Source: an uncultured Lachnospiraceae bacterium (GTDB lineage Bacteria > Bacillota > Clostridia > Lachnospirales > Lachnospiraceae). From it: a DNA stretch of 26,110 nucleotides. Location: contig CAJKWK010000040.1 in NCBI GenBank assembly GCA_905203555.1, forward strand, positions 1 through 26,110, read 5' to 3'. The position numbers were made by a program, and so were the translations under genes. The notes beneath the pieces were generated by a model, which was given only the letters and a program-made list of their open reading frames with translations, was not told where the DNA came from and ran no database searches. Shown one piece after another: positions 1 to 7,344 of this stretch (positions within the stretch are counted from its first letter, which is position 1; each line of letters starts with the position of its first letter).

Positions 1-2
1 AA

Positions 3-137
3 TCAAAAGACTTGACAATAAATTTAAGACATATTATGGATTTTGGAGAAGAAGATTTTGAAATAGAAATTCTTAATACAGGTGATATTGTTCATAATAT
101 GTTGGAATTTGTTAATATTGCAGGAGAGTATGTGTAG
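3..137 (+). CDS. C-terminal fragment of a DUF4869-like protein (5' end outside window)
   Basis: An open frame enters from the left edge and stops at the TAG at 135-137, giving 44 residues ending in AGEYV. It contains the segments TINLRHIMDFGEEDFEIEIL and IVHNMLEFVNIAGEYV. From memory this resembles the C-terminus of DUF4869 proteins of Lachnospiraceae, whose function is unknown and which often precede a P-loop ATPase gene. That is the arrangement here, with the ATPase start 9 bases downstream. The coding character is clear; the family name is a recollection that a profile search should confirm. Confidence 0.6.
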   Translation, partial: SKDLTINLRHIMDFGEEDFEIEILNTGDIVHNMLEFVNIAGEYV

Positions 138-146
138 GTAGAGTAA

Positions 147-952
147 ATGAAGGGAAAACATAGGATTGTCGTAAAAAATAATCGTCTGCATTATGAGTTT
201 GAGATTAAGAGAAATATTACAATTATTCAAGGCGATAGTGCTACAGGGAAAACGACTTTAATTAATATGTTACGTCAGGCAGAAAATCTGGGAGAGTCCA
301 GTGGAATTGATGTAATTTCTGATGTTCCATGCAAAATATTAGAAGGAAGTAACTGGAAAATTATTCTGGAAAATTCAGCAGGAAATATTTTCTTTACAGA
401 CGAAGAAAGTTCATTTGTAAACACAGAAGAATTTGCTTCCATGGTTAAGGAATCTGATAATTATTTTGTGCTGATAACGAGGGAAAATCTATATAACTTA
501 CCTTATAGTGTAGATGAAATTTATGGATTACATGAGTCGGGAAAATATAATGATACAAGAAAAGTTTATCAACAAATGTATCATATTTACTCAATTGAGG
601 AGAAATTTGTGTTATTGCAGATGGAGCTGCGATTGGTCCGGAAATGAATAGGTTATATAAAGAGACGTTAAAAAAGAAAAATATCCATTTGTATTTGCCA
701 GAATCTTTTGAATGGCTAATTTTGAGCTCAGGTTTAATATCAGATAAAGATATTAAAACAATGTTGGAAGAACCAGAGAATTATATTGACAGTACAGAGT
801 ATTTTAGTTGGGAACGTTTCTTTACAAAATTATTGATGACGCGAACAGAGGAGACTTATTTAAAATATAGTAAATCGAAACTAAATTCCAATTATCTTCA
901 TGAGAAGAATAAAGAAAGAATTGTTAATATGATGCAAGGAATTAAGATATAA
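147..952 (+). pseudogene. P-loop ATP-binding protein, split by a frameshift
   Basis: The first half (147-647) encodes 166 residues with a Walker A motif, GDSATGKTT, near residues 29-37, so it probably bound ATP or GTP. The second half (644-952) continues in another frame with MNRLYKETL and a conserved-looking tail containing YLPESFEWLILSSG and YFSWERFF. Reading the second frame upstream of its ATG gives CVIADGAAIGPEM from base 608, which is plainly coding. The gene was therefore one frame, broken near 600-610. Restoring one T in the run at 606-608 rejoins the halves as EEKF-CVIADG. As I remember intact homologues, about 50 residues before the VIADGA motif may also be missing, so an out-of-frame deletion is an alternative. 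It probably formed an operon with the DUF4869-like gene before it. Its biochemical role is unknown. Confidence 0.7.
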
Positions 953-1149
953 AGCCCATACTGAAGATTCAAATTTAGTAGTCAAAACACCGTAGACAAC
1001 CAGTCTAAAGTACGGTATTATATGTGTAGAAATCAATTCAATTTCGTATTGTTTATCATTCTCGAATGCATGAATGGTGGTAGCCATATTTTTCATAATG
1101 GTGGTGACACGAAGGTATCCCCCAAGTATTAGCTAATAGCAAGCGAGAT
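953..1149. other. Non-coding leader region upstream of the ParB-like relic
   Basis: No convincing gene lies here. A perfect 12-base palindrome, TATTAGCTAATA, sits at 1127-1138, just after a GGTATCCCCC tract. It is followed by CGAG at 1144-1147, which can pair with CTCG at 1151-1154. The same CTCG is needed for the base of the terminator hairpin starting at 1150, so the two folds exclude each other. This resembles a transcription attenuation leader, but no ligand or protein can be named. Confidence 0.4.
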
Positions 1150-1202
1150 GCTCGTTTGGATCAGATTTAATAAAAAAATCTAATCTGAACGGGCTTTTTT
1201 TT
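1150..1202 (+). terminator. Intrinsic terminator or attenuator hairpin
   Basis: GCTCGT (1150-1155) pairs with ACGGGC (1189-1194) and TCAGATT (1161-1167) pairs with AATCTGA (1182-1188). A five-base bulge lies on the 5' side and a run of eight T follows at 1195-1202. This is a strong rho-independent terminator on the plus strand. It lies only 24 bases before a ribosome binding site and ATG, a position typical of leader attenuation rather than of the end of an upstream gene. Confidence 0.75.
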
Positions 1203-1226
1203 GATTACAGGAAAGGGAGAAGTTCA

Positions 1227-1415
1227 ATGGTAGAAAAAACGGCAGCCATTGGGTTTGATGATGAACTTATTGCCTTCCATCCAGCAGTTGAACTGACAGC
1301 ATTAAAGGAGAGTGAAATTAAATGGAGTAGTTTCTAGAGCTTTCCCCTTGCTGTTGATATCTCATATATTCCGCAGGATGTACAGAAATGGATACTTGAA
1401 ACGATCTCAAAATAA
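1227..1415 (+). pseudogene. N-terminal relic of an unknown, possibly ParB-like protein, with an in-frame TAG
   Basis: A good ribosome binding site (GAAAGGGAGA) precedes an ATG at 1227. The frame encodes 36 residues starting MVEKTAAIGFDDELIAFHPA, then a TAG at 1335-1337. After the stop it continues in the same frame with SFPLAVDISYIPQDVQKWIL before TAA at 1413-1415. The continuation is so protein-like that this must be a decayed gene rather than a short peptide. The PLAVDISYIPQDVQKWI stretch reminds me of ParB-like proteins of Clostridia conjugative elements, but that is a weak recollection. The rest of the gene is missing; the next gene on the other strand begins about 120 bases later. Confidence 0.5.
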
Positions 1416-1534
1416 ACGTAGGCTGGTGCCGGCACTGGAGCTCCATCACACCACACCACCATCCCGCTATTTTTTAGAGACTCCTCGTCTGCTCCTAAGA
1501 TGTAGCATCAGGCAATGTGCAAAAATCCCGACAG

Positions 1535-3025
1535 CTACAGCATGTTTTCCGGTTTTGGCATGCGTCCAGTCCATCCCTGACTCCTTGCCCATGTCTTATA
1601 ACTTTTCTTCTCTTTCGGATCATCACCGTTAATCGCCTCAAGGAATTCGCAAAAACCTCCAACACCACCAACATCATCCACAAGGTTCATTCCATCCCAG
1701 GCAATGCAGATTGGTTTTTCCTTATGCTGAATATCTCTCAACTTGTCCAAAAACTCTCCGTCTATTTGCTGACCAAAAGCATCTACAAACAAAGCTTTCT
1801 CGGGAACGAATCCTTTTTTATCATGAAGCATATTTCCTTCTTCATCCCTGGCATAAACAGTTTTGTCGTACCAGGCATTGATGCAGGTGATTTTAATCTT
1901 CCACCCATCGCCATAGTCATATCGATAACACAATGCAGATAATGCCGGGATTGGTTCAGGATTATAATCAATACACAGCCTTTCCAATTCAAGGTCCAGT
2001 TCCTCCATCTCCCGGAAATATGGAACCATGTCGATCGTCGGATTTTCTTCTTCGTCAAAATACGTTCCTGCCTCTTCAACAATCTGATCCATACGGGCTG
2101 TCAGCTGTCTGTATTTTTTGATAATGTCCTTACGTTTTTCCTCAACTTGTTTTAGGGCAACCTCTTTCTCCTGTTTCCATGAATCCCAATCTCCCTGTTC
2201 AGCCGGTGTTTTTAGTACAGTCCAAAGCATCGGGCGTTCCAACATTTCCTCGCACTGACCTTCCATGTAGACATTCCACGTTCTCTGATCTGTTGTTTTC
2301 TTCTGAATAGCAGGCCAGTCCTTTCGGAATCTGTCTACTTCAATCTGTGCAGGAATGTAATGCTCTCCCACGCCTTCATAGGAGTATGGTCCACAATACT
2401 TGGATTTCAACCAGTTCTTAAAGCTTTCACCTTCCTCATAATCATCATCCCAATATAAATCTTCATAATTCTCACTTGGAAAACGGAAATACATACCAAC
2501 CTGACGGGTCCACTCTTTTACCAATCCCCCATCTGTCATTTTTTTGAATTCATCCTCATATGGAACATAGCTATGAAGGTGGCTGTTTTGCCATCCAAAA
2601 GCTTTCATGATTGCATAATGAAGACCATGCAATGTCATATTACCCGGAACAATAAAATCTCTGGTAATTCCATCCTTCATTCTTCCGTATCTTCTAAGAA
2701 CTTCCTTATGTTCATCTGCGAAATACCCCAGATCCAGTTCCAGATGAAGCTGCATTGCCATAGGAATCCGCTTCGTCTCATCCTCTTTCTTTTTTGAATG
2801 TGCTTCTGTATTGGTAACCTGATTTTTAGCTGCCTGCTGCATCCGTCCTCTATATTCCTCACTTCGAATCGTTTCGTTGTTTCTGTCTTCCCCTCCATAC
2901 TGCCCACGCGAATAGGGCATATAAGACTGAACATTCTTCTCTGATATAACAAGCTCCTCTGCTGTCTTCTTTACAGAACCCGTCTCTTTATAACTATCAA
3001 TAATCTGCTGATATAACTCATCCAT
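1535..3025 (-). CDS. Plasmid pRiA4b ORF-3 family protein
   Basis: This 496-residue protein starts with a short helix-turn-helix-like segment (about residues 14-33, SVKKTAEELVISEKNVQ), followed by a polar linker. The body matches the pRiA4b ORF-3-like family (PF07929): IVPGNMTLHGLHYAIMKAFGW with NSHLHSY at about 125-153, YRYDYGDGW at 367-375 and DDVGGVGGFCEFLEAI at 450-465. The family occurs as passenger or accessory genes on plasmids and mobile elements; its biochemical function is not established. Here it is longer than the usual single-domain members because of the N-terminal part and an inserted Lys/Glu-rich helical region around residues 285-350. The start is supported by AAGGAGG nine bases upstream and by a near-consensus promoter further up. 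It appears intact, unlike its neighbours to the left. Confidence 0.88.
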   Translation of the reverse strand: MDELYQQIIDSYKETGSVKKTAEELVISEKNVQSYMPYSRGQYGGEDRNNETIRSEEYRGRMQQAAKNQVTNTEAHSKKKEDETKRIPMAMQLHLELDLGYFADEHKEVLRRYGRMKDGITRDFIVPGNMTLHGLHYAIMKAFGWQNSHLHSYVPYEDEFKKMTDGGLVKEWTRQVGMYFRFPSENYEDLYWDDDYEEGESFKNWLKSKYCGPYSYEGVGEHYIPAQIEVDRFRKDWPAIQKKTTDQRTWNVYMEGQCEEMLERPMLWTVLKTPAEQGDWDSWKQEKEVALKQVEEKRKDIIKKYRQLTARMDQIVEEAGTYFDEEENPTIDMVPYFREMEELDLELERLCIDYNPEPIPALSALCYRYDYGDGWKIKITCINAWYDKTVYARDEEGNMLHDKKGFVPEKALFVDAFGQQIDGEFLDKLRDIQHKEKPICIAWDGMNLVDDVGGVGGFCEFLEAINGDDPKEKKSYKTWARSQGWTGRMPKPENML

Positions 3026-3079
3026 ATATCAGGACCTCCTTCATTTATTTTAGGTGGCCTACCTTTTATTTATGCTATC

Positions 3080-3108
3080 AGTATATGGTCGAGAAATCAA
3101 TGTGTCAA
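3080..3108 (-). promoter_or_regulatory. Sigma-A promoter of the pRiA4b ORF-3 family gene
   Basis: On the minus strand TTGACA (3103-3108) is followed after exactly 17 bases by TATACT (3080-3085). It lies about 55 bases upstream of the start codon at 3025. This is one of the best consensus promoters in the window. Between it and the start lies TAGG-TGG-CCTA (about 3050-3060), a small inverted repeat that could be an operator. Confidence 0.8.
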
Positions 3109-3186
3109 CCTTACCTTTTAGTCATCAAAGAAAAGCATTTACAGGTTATATGAATACCCGAAACTGCATATTTTACCACGTTCACA

Positions 3187-3507
3187 TTACCATCGCTGCA
3201 CCATGAATTTCACTTTCTCCTGCACATCCTCACTAAAATCAAACAGATCCTCAAGACCAATCACCTCATCCTGAACCAACCGAACGAGATCGATCAGCAT
3301 ATCTGATTTGCTTACAGATAAAATAACGCCAGGAGCTTTGCGATCTTTTTTGATACGCTCTTCCAGTGTCCAGAATCGTTCAGATCCCTTCTTATCACAG
3401 GTCAGCAACTCTATATATTCCTTGCATAAACGTTCCATATAACTTTCCTGCCAACCAGGAAGTTTCTCACGGAACAATTTCCAATCACGTTTTGATACTT
3501 CTACCAT
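3187..3507 (-). CDS. Small conserved hypothetical protein paired with a WYL regulator
   Basis: The gene encodes 106 residues from ATG at 3507, preceded by AGGTGAG at short spacing. A TTG at 3525, directly after the upstream stop codon, could extend it by six residues. The product is soluble, charged and mostly helical (MVEVSKRDWKLFREKLPGWQ at the start, FSEDVQEKVKFMVQRW at the end), with no membrane segment or metal site. I do not recognise a characterised family, although small proteins of this kind follow WYL-domain regulators in other Clostridia as I recall. It lies about 20 bases behind the WYL gene and is probably translated from the same mRNA. It could modulate that regulator, but this is inference from position only. 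Confidence 0.75.
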   Translation of the reverse strand: MVEVSKRDWKLFREKLPGWQESYMERLCKEYIELLTCDKKGSERFWTLEERIKKDRKAPGVILSVSKSDMLIDLVRLVQDEVIGLEDLFDFSEDVQEKVKFMVQRW

Positions 3508-3525
3508 AATCTCACCTATAACCAA

Positions 3526-4509
3526 TCAATAATTCTCAAGCACATTCTGCAGATATGCCTTATATTCAGCCTTCACATTATCCGGTCCCGTGATCTTCAT
3601 TCCGGATCCGATACCGGTTACCCATCCGAAAAACTGCGGACTTACTGATACCAGTACTCTGGTTTTGAAATGATCCTCTCCCTGCGGGATCAACCATACA
3701 TCATGTCCAAAGCGGTCGATCACAACACCTGCCAGTTCATTCTTGCATTCCAGCGTAACTTCCGCATCTACACCGCCGTACATTCCAAAGGTCTTTTTAG
3801 CGAATGCAGCCAGATCAAAGTTTTTGAAGGAATCTTCACCCTTACGATCTGTTTCCAGGATCTCTGTATTCTGCATCTTATCTACACGATAATGCTTGAT
3901 AATTCCGGCCTCTGCATCGTAAGCCACCAAATAATAGTTCTCATCATCCCAAGTCAACGCCCATGGGCTGACAACATAGAAAACACCATCCTTCTTCAGT
4001 TTCAGTTCTTTCTTAACAGTCCACTCTGCATAATGGAACTTAATTTCCTTATTCTCGTAAATTGCGGTATGAATGTAGTCCACATTGTAATAAACAGTTT
4101 CATTCTCCGTCTTCGGACGGTTTACAATGAAAACATATTTGGAAAGCATTGCAGCATCCGTCCTGCAGCAGAGCTTCTCTAATTTTGTTATCAGCTCCTT
4201 GGATTTCTTCTCCGTAATAAACTTGGAGGACTGCACAGCATCTACCAGGAGCTTCAACTCAGGCAATTCAAAATCTCTGGCACCAATATAATAACCAGGA
4301 TTCTTTCCTTTCTTCTGATGGATATCCAGTCCGAATTTATCAAGGATCTCCATCTCTGTATATATCGTTCTTCGATCCGTACTGATGCCATATTCCTGAT
4401 CCAGAATCGTGCATAATTCCGATGCGTTCAGCATGTGCGTATCATCGGTACGTTCCAGAAGGATTTCCATCAGGCGTAAAGTACGAAGTTTCTGGTCAAA
4501 TGAAGCCAT
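3526..4509 (-). CDS. WYL domain-containing transcriptional regulator (YafY type)
   Basis: The 327-residue protein has an N-terminal winged helix-turn-helix (about residues 8-70, including LNASELCTILDQEYGISTDR and RTIYTEMEILDKFGLDI). A central WYL domain follows (about 145-220, with IKFHYAEW and WALTWDDENYYLVAYD), then a C-terminal WCX-like extension (about 240-327). Such proteins are DNA-binding regulators whose WYL domain is thought to sense nucleic acid or nucleotide ligands; some control defence or DNA damage genes. The ribosome binding site AGGTGAT lies just before the ATG. It is cotranscribed with the small gene downstream and probably with the short broken frame upstream. Its regulon cannot be read from this window. 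Confidence 0.9.
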   Translation of the reverse strand: MASFDQKLRTLRLMEILLERTDDTHMLNASELCTILDQEYGISTDRRTIYTEMEILDKFGLDIHQKKGKNPGYYIGARDFELPELKLLVDAVQSSKFITEKKSKELITKLEKLCCRTDAAMLSKYVFIVNRPKTENETVYYNVDYIHTAIYENKEIKFHYAEWTVKKELKLKKDGVFYVVSPWALTWDDENYYLVAYDAEAGIIKHYRVDKMQNTEILETDRKGEDSFKNFDLAAFAKKTFGMYGGVDAEVTLECKNELAGVVIDRFGHDVWLIPQGEDHFKTRVLVSVSPQFFGWVTGIGSGMKITGPDNVKAEYKAYLQNVLENY

Positions 4510-4537
4510 GGTATATCACCTCATATATCCTTTCATT

Positions 4538-4673
4538 TTACTTATTCCCATAAGGAGTTTTCTCCTCTGCCACCATCTGCACACCAACAGCCTGATTGCC
4601 AAAGTCCGGATAATAAACTTTGGCATTTTTTCTCCCCCTCATATTCCGGCTCTTGATCGATCAACTTTGCCAT
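4538..4673 (-). pseudogene. Small unknown gene with a one-base frameshift
   Basis: An AGGAGG site and ATG at 4673 start a frame reading MAKLIDQEPEYEGEK. At an A6 tract (4626-4631 on the plus strand) the coding signal jumps to another frame, AKVYYPDFGNQAVGVQMVAE followed by EKTPYGNK and a TAA at 4538. Removing one A from the tract gives a continuous 44-residue protein. It lies 28 bases before the WYL gene and behind an extended -10 promoter, so it was probably the first gene of that operon. It could be a sequencing error, real decay, or slippage at the A6 run. The function is unknown. Confidence 0.55.
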
Positions 4674-4733
4674 AATTCCTCCTAAAGAACATCAATTAAA
4701 TAGATTTTTTTGCAAACAAAGTTCTCTAAACAC

Positions 4734-4742
4734 AGTATATCA
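4734..4742 (-). promoter_or_regulatory. Extended -10 promoter for the WYL operon
   Basis: The minus strand reads TGATATACT here, a TGN-TATACT extended -10 element about 60 bases before the ATG at 4673. No good -35 is present at 17-base spacing, which is usual for extended -10 promoters. Confidence 0.5.
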
Positions 4743-4847
4743 TACCCCCACCTTCCTTGGGCATAAATGTTGCGGATTGGGCAATTATCAGTCAAAATGA
4801 TATTGACTTAAACGTTGTAAGTCGAGACATTTAGAAAGAACTGGTAT

Positions 4848-4940
4848 TTATTTTTTCATTTGACCTGCCACAACTATCTGCCATTCATCAGAAGTATCTA
4901 TAAACGCCAAATAGCCAAGACCATTTGTCAGCCTTAGCTA
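4848..4940 (-). pseudogene. C-terminal remnant of an unknown gene
   Basis: After a TAG at 4938-4940 the minus strand encodes LRLTNGLGYLAFIDTSDEWQ followed by IVVAGQMKK and a TAA at 4848. There is no start codon or ribosome binding site, but the composition is clearly that of a protein end. It lies directly behind the EF-hand gene. I do not recognise the family. The rest of the stretch from 4743 to 4847 shows nothing coding. Confidence 0.4.
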
Positions 4941-4951
4941 CTGTTCATAAC

Positions 4952-5203
4952 CTAAAAATCAAACGCATCTGGATCCAGTCCTGCATCTTCCAAAACTTCT
5001 CTTCTTTCATCTGGATCCATAAACTCTAACTCATCATAATCAATTCCCGCATCTGCGAAGATATCTTCCTCTTCATTCTCATCAAATGAATCTGTTTCCT
5101 CATGTTTCATCATGTCATACATGAAATGAAACTGTACAGCTCTCTCAAATGAATCCAAGTGTCCATCACAATTAAGGTCAAACATCTTATCAAATCCAAA
5201 CAT
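4952..5203 (-). CDS. Small acidic protein with a single EF-hand loop
   Basis: The protein has 83 residues and starts behind an AGGAGG site. Residues 9-20 (DLNCDGHLDSFE) form a canonical 12-residue calcium-binding loop: Asp9, Asn11, Asp13, Gly14, Asp17 and Glu20 occupy the expected ligand and turn positions. The rest is very acidic (DENEEEDIFADAGIDYDELE and DPDERREVLEDAGLDPDAF). There is no signal peptide, so it is probably cytoplasmic. Similar short EF-hand proteins are seen in Clostridia, with unknown role. It lies 42 bases behind the cysteine-motif gene and is probably cotranscribed with it. Calcium binding is predicted from the motif; a single EF-hand usually needs to pair with another. 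Confidence 0.8.
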   Translation of the reverse strand: MFGFDKMFDLNCDGHLDSFERAVQFHFMYDMMKHEETDSFDENEEEDIFADAGIDYDELEFMDPDERREVLEDAGLDPDAFDF

Positions 5204-5245
5204 TATATTCTCCTCCTGTTTTTTTCTTAGCTCTATATTTTTGTA

Positions 5246-6367
5246 TTAATTTCTGTTGTCTTCTATCTCCAATGCCACAGCATCTGCATTCATCTTCTTC
5301 CAGGCAATTACTTTGTCCTGCTTAATGGAATACACCGATGCCCCGTAGCGAACTGAAAATTGTTTCAGCTTTTGATTATAGATTCCGGTCTGCCAGGATA
5401 ACTGCTCATTCTTATCTTTCCATACATAAATGCAGATTGTCTGATTCTTGGGATATCCCTGATCTGATACTAACTGGAAGTCATTTAACTCGAAGAAGGA
5501 TCTCTTCTTAAATAATCCAGAAGCGAAAGACTTCACCTTCTGCCACAATGTTTGTTCCGCAGTTTTGTCACCAAGCATTGCCTCCAATGAGACTGCGGTC
5601 ATTTCCATTTTCTCTGCCTGATGCTGTTTTGCTTTTTTCCTCTCAATTGGATTTATTTTTCCGCTGTGCAGTGCATATTCTTCAGGCTTGTACTCATAAT
5701 TCTTGATGATACTTATTGCATAGCCGATATTCGTATCTGAACATGCAGGACTTTGAACATGGAAACCCTGTGTAAATTCCCTTACTCCTTTTTTCCTTAC
5801 AGCATAATTGTTGTGATAGAGCTGGACATGCCCCTTCTTTGGAAGACATTTAATTCTCCAGGTATCTTCCTTGTACCATACGGTCATCGCATCCATGGAG
5901 ATCCTGGTCTTCATGCCATTCTCTACGTAGATGTTCCTGATCTGATCAATCGACAATTGAGTTTTGTCGAAAAAGGCACGGTACTTCTCAATCTCTTTTG
6001 GATCTTTTGCTCCTGCCGAAACATAAGCCTGGAGCATACAATCAGAACATGGCTTTAAATCAGTTACATACTTCTCAGACCAAAGTAAATCCTCATCCGG
6101 AATATATTTAGCACAGGAACAATGTTTATCATGAATAACATTTTTCTGCCTTGAATAAAGATATTTGATTTTCTGATTGCTCATGATACGATGGCGATCT
6201 TCAGATTCCTCATTCGCAGAAACAGTCACAACCGGTGATTGGATTGCAAGCACCAATTCCCCATCAACCATTGCAGTATTTTCATTTTCTCCTCTTAATT
6301 CGCTTAGAAGATCTGCAAAGTCTGAATGCTCATATCCTTTTGTATATGAAATACTCTTCCTGCTCAT
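5246..6367 (-). CDS. Hypothetical protein with a Cys/His cluster
   Basis: I chose ATG at 6367 (373 residues) because GGAAGGA lies about eight bases before it; an ATG at 6376 abuts the same site and would add three residues. Residues 79-110 carry His79, His82, Cys83, Cys85, Cys107 and Cys110, with spacing like the Ada-type zinc site (H-x-C, a lysine-rich turn, then KPCxDC). This suggests a structural zinc. A region around 115-135 (AYVSAGAKDPKEIEKYRAFF) is helical, and the C-terminal 100 residues look like a beta-rich domain (QTICIYVWKDKNEQLSWQTG). There is no signal peptide or membrane helix. The function is unknown. It precedes the EF-hand gene and follows a terminator hairpin, so the two probably form one transcription unit. 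Confidence 0.75.
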   Translation of the reverse strand: MSRKSISYTKGYEHSDFADLLSELRGENENTAMVDGELVLAIQSPVVTVSANEESEDRHRIMSNQKIKYLYSRQKNVIHDKHCSCAKYIPDEDLLWSEKYVTDLKPCSDCMLQAYVSAGAKDPKEIEKYRAFFDKTQLSIDQIRNIYVENGMKTRISMDAMTVWYKEDTWRIKCLPKKGHVQLYHNNYAVRKKGVREFTQGFHVQSPACSDTNIGYAISIIKNYEYKPEEYALHSGKINPIERKKAKQHQAEKMEMTAVSLEAMLGDKTAEQTLWQKVKSFASGLFKKRSFFELNDFQLVSDQGYPKNQTICIYVWKDKNEQLSWQTGIYNQKLKQFSVRYGASVYSIKQDKVIAWKKMNADAVALEIEDNRN

Positions 6368-6463
6368 ATTGATCATCCTTCCAATCTGTGTTTAATCTAT
6401 CTGGTGCTGTTTTGTTATAACCATTCTACTACAAATGAAAGTACAAAAATCCTCACAACCAAA

Positions 6464-6502
6464 AACGGCAGTCTCTCTATTATCTTGAGAAAAACCGCCG
6501 TT
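6464..6502 (-). terminator. Intrinsic terminator hairpin behind the transposase relic
   Basis: On the minus strand AACGGCGGTTTTTCT pairs with AGAGAGACTGCCGTT as a continuous 15-pair stem with three G-U pairs around a nine-base loop, followed by five T. The G-U pairs favour function on the minus strand. It ends transcription coming from the merR and transposase-relic side. Confidence 0.75.
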
Positions 6503-6539
6503 CCTTCGATCTTCCTGTTTCAATTTTTTAAAATTATAG

Positions 6540-6805
6540 CCTTTACCATTTGCATCGTGCGCGTCATGGGAAAGATTTTCCCAATTATCTTTCCATGATT
6601 TTGCAATCTTAGGGTATTTTCCGCTCCATTTTTATCAAACCTATCAAGTTCCGTTAATGCGATTTCTTCTGTTGGTGCCGCATATACACGCTTCAGATCA
6701 GCCATCAGGGTTTGATTTTCTTTTTTTCGATAATCATATTTTAAATAATCCAATTCCTGATCCAATGCTCCCTCCAGGATTTTTGTGGTGAATCTTTTTT
6801 TCCAT
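6540..6805 (-). mobile_element. Relic of an IS256-family (mutator) transposase
   Basis: The fragment starts with a GGAGG site and ATG at 6805. The N-terminal part of a mutator transposase (KRFTTKILEGALDQELDYLK, YDYRKKENQT) is joined directly to its C-terminal part (MADLKRVYAAPTEEIALTEL, DRF). The central region with the DDE catalytic residues is missing. Two homopolymers break the frame: an A7 run at 6795-6801 and an A5 run at 6629-6633. Correcting the second gives DKKWSGKYPKIAKSWKDNWE, the family's usual sequence; after ENLS the similarity stops. It cannot be active by itself. It lies 26 bases behind merR. I did not find terminal inverted repeats, so the outer limits are approximate. Confidence 0.8.
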
Positions 6806-6831
6806 AAAATAAACCTCCAAACTGAGTAATT

Positions 6832-7308
6832 CTATCTTACATCAGTTTGAAGGTTTACACAAACTTTGGGATACTCCCGTGCCAGGTCATATAGTACCTG
6901 TATTTCCTCTGGAAGATGGTCTGGCAACATAGCATTAATAGCATCTTCATTACCGTCTTCGATAGCTTTGCCATAGTACCAGCATTTGAATTCCAGCATT
7001 GCCAGTATCTTTTCCAGCTGTTTTATCTCTTCAAGAACAGCTGCTTTGCGCACTTCGAATAATTGTTTTCTGTTCGGATAGCTGGAGGCACCTTCTGTCA
7101 CCCACTGGAAGAATTGCTTGATATCTTTGATTTCGAGGCCGGATCCCTTTAAGCATTCGATTACGCGAATAGCTTCAATTTCAGTATCACTGAAGTAGCG
7201 GATATTGCCTTTACGCTTTAAACTTGGGAATAATCCTTCTTTATCATAATATCTTAAGGTTGAAATAGGGAGATGAAACATCTCGGAAACCTGACCGATT
7301 GTGTACAT
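6832..7308 (-). CDS. MerR family transcriptional regulator
   Basis: I chose ATG at 7308 (158 residues, MYTIGQVSEM) because it matches the family start and has AGAGGA upstream; the frame stays open to 7410 but that part is not protein-like. Residues 1-70 form the MerR winged helix (TIGQVSEMFHLPISTLRYYD, KEGLFPSLKRKGNIRYFS), followed by a long dimerisation helix (about 75-115) and a short C-terminal segment. No cysteine metal site typical of metal sensors is visible, and the single Cys in the helix region (FKCWYYG) is not diagnostic. It resembles the MerR regulators that sit beside oxidoreductase and hydrolase genes in Clostridia and Lactobacillales. It is divergent from the hydrolase gene and probably controls it through the 19-base-spaced promoter between them. 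Confidence 0.93.
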   Translation of the reverse strand: MYTIGQVSEMFHLPISTLRYYDKEGLFPSLKRKGNIRYFSDTEIEAIRVIECLKGSGLEIKDIKQFFQWVTEGASSYPNRKQLFEVRKAAVLEEIKQLEKILAMLEFKCWYYGKAIEDGNEDAINAMLPDHLPEEIQVLYDLAREYPKVCVNLQTDVR

Positions 7309-7344
7309 TGGTAAAATCCTCTCGATAAAATAATAAAAATAAAC

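Noticed and set aside
881..1096. Minus-strand open frame beginning MKNMATTIHAFENDKQYEIE
   Set aside because: The start of the frame is protein-like, but it has no ribosome binding site and runs into the end of the ATPase pseudogene on the other strand; not strong enough to call.
1416..1534. Terminator of the pRiA4b ORF-3 family gene
   Set aside because: Only short imperfect inverted repeats are present and no T tract follows a stable stem on the minus strand.
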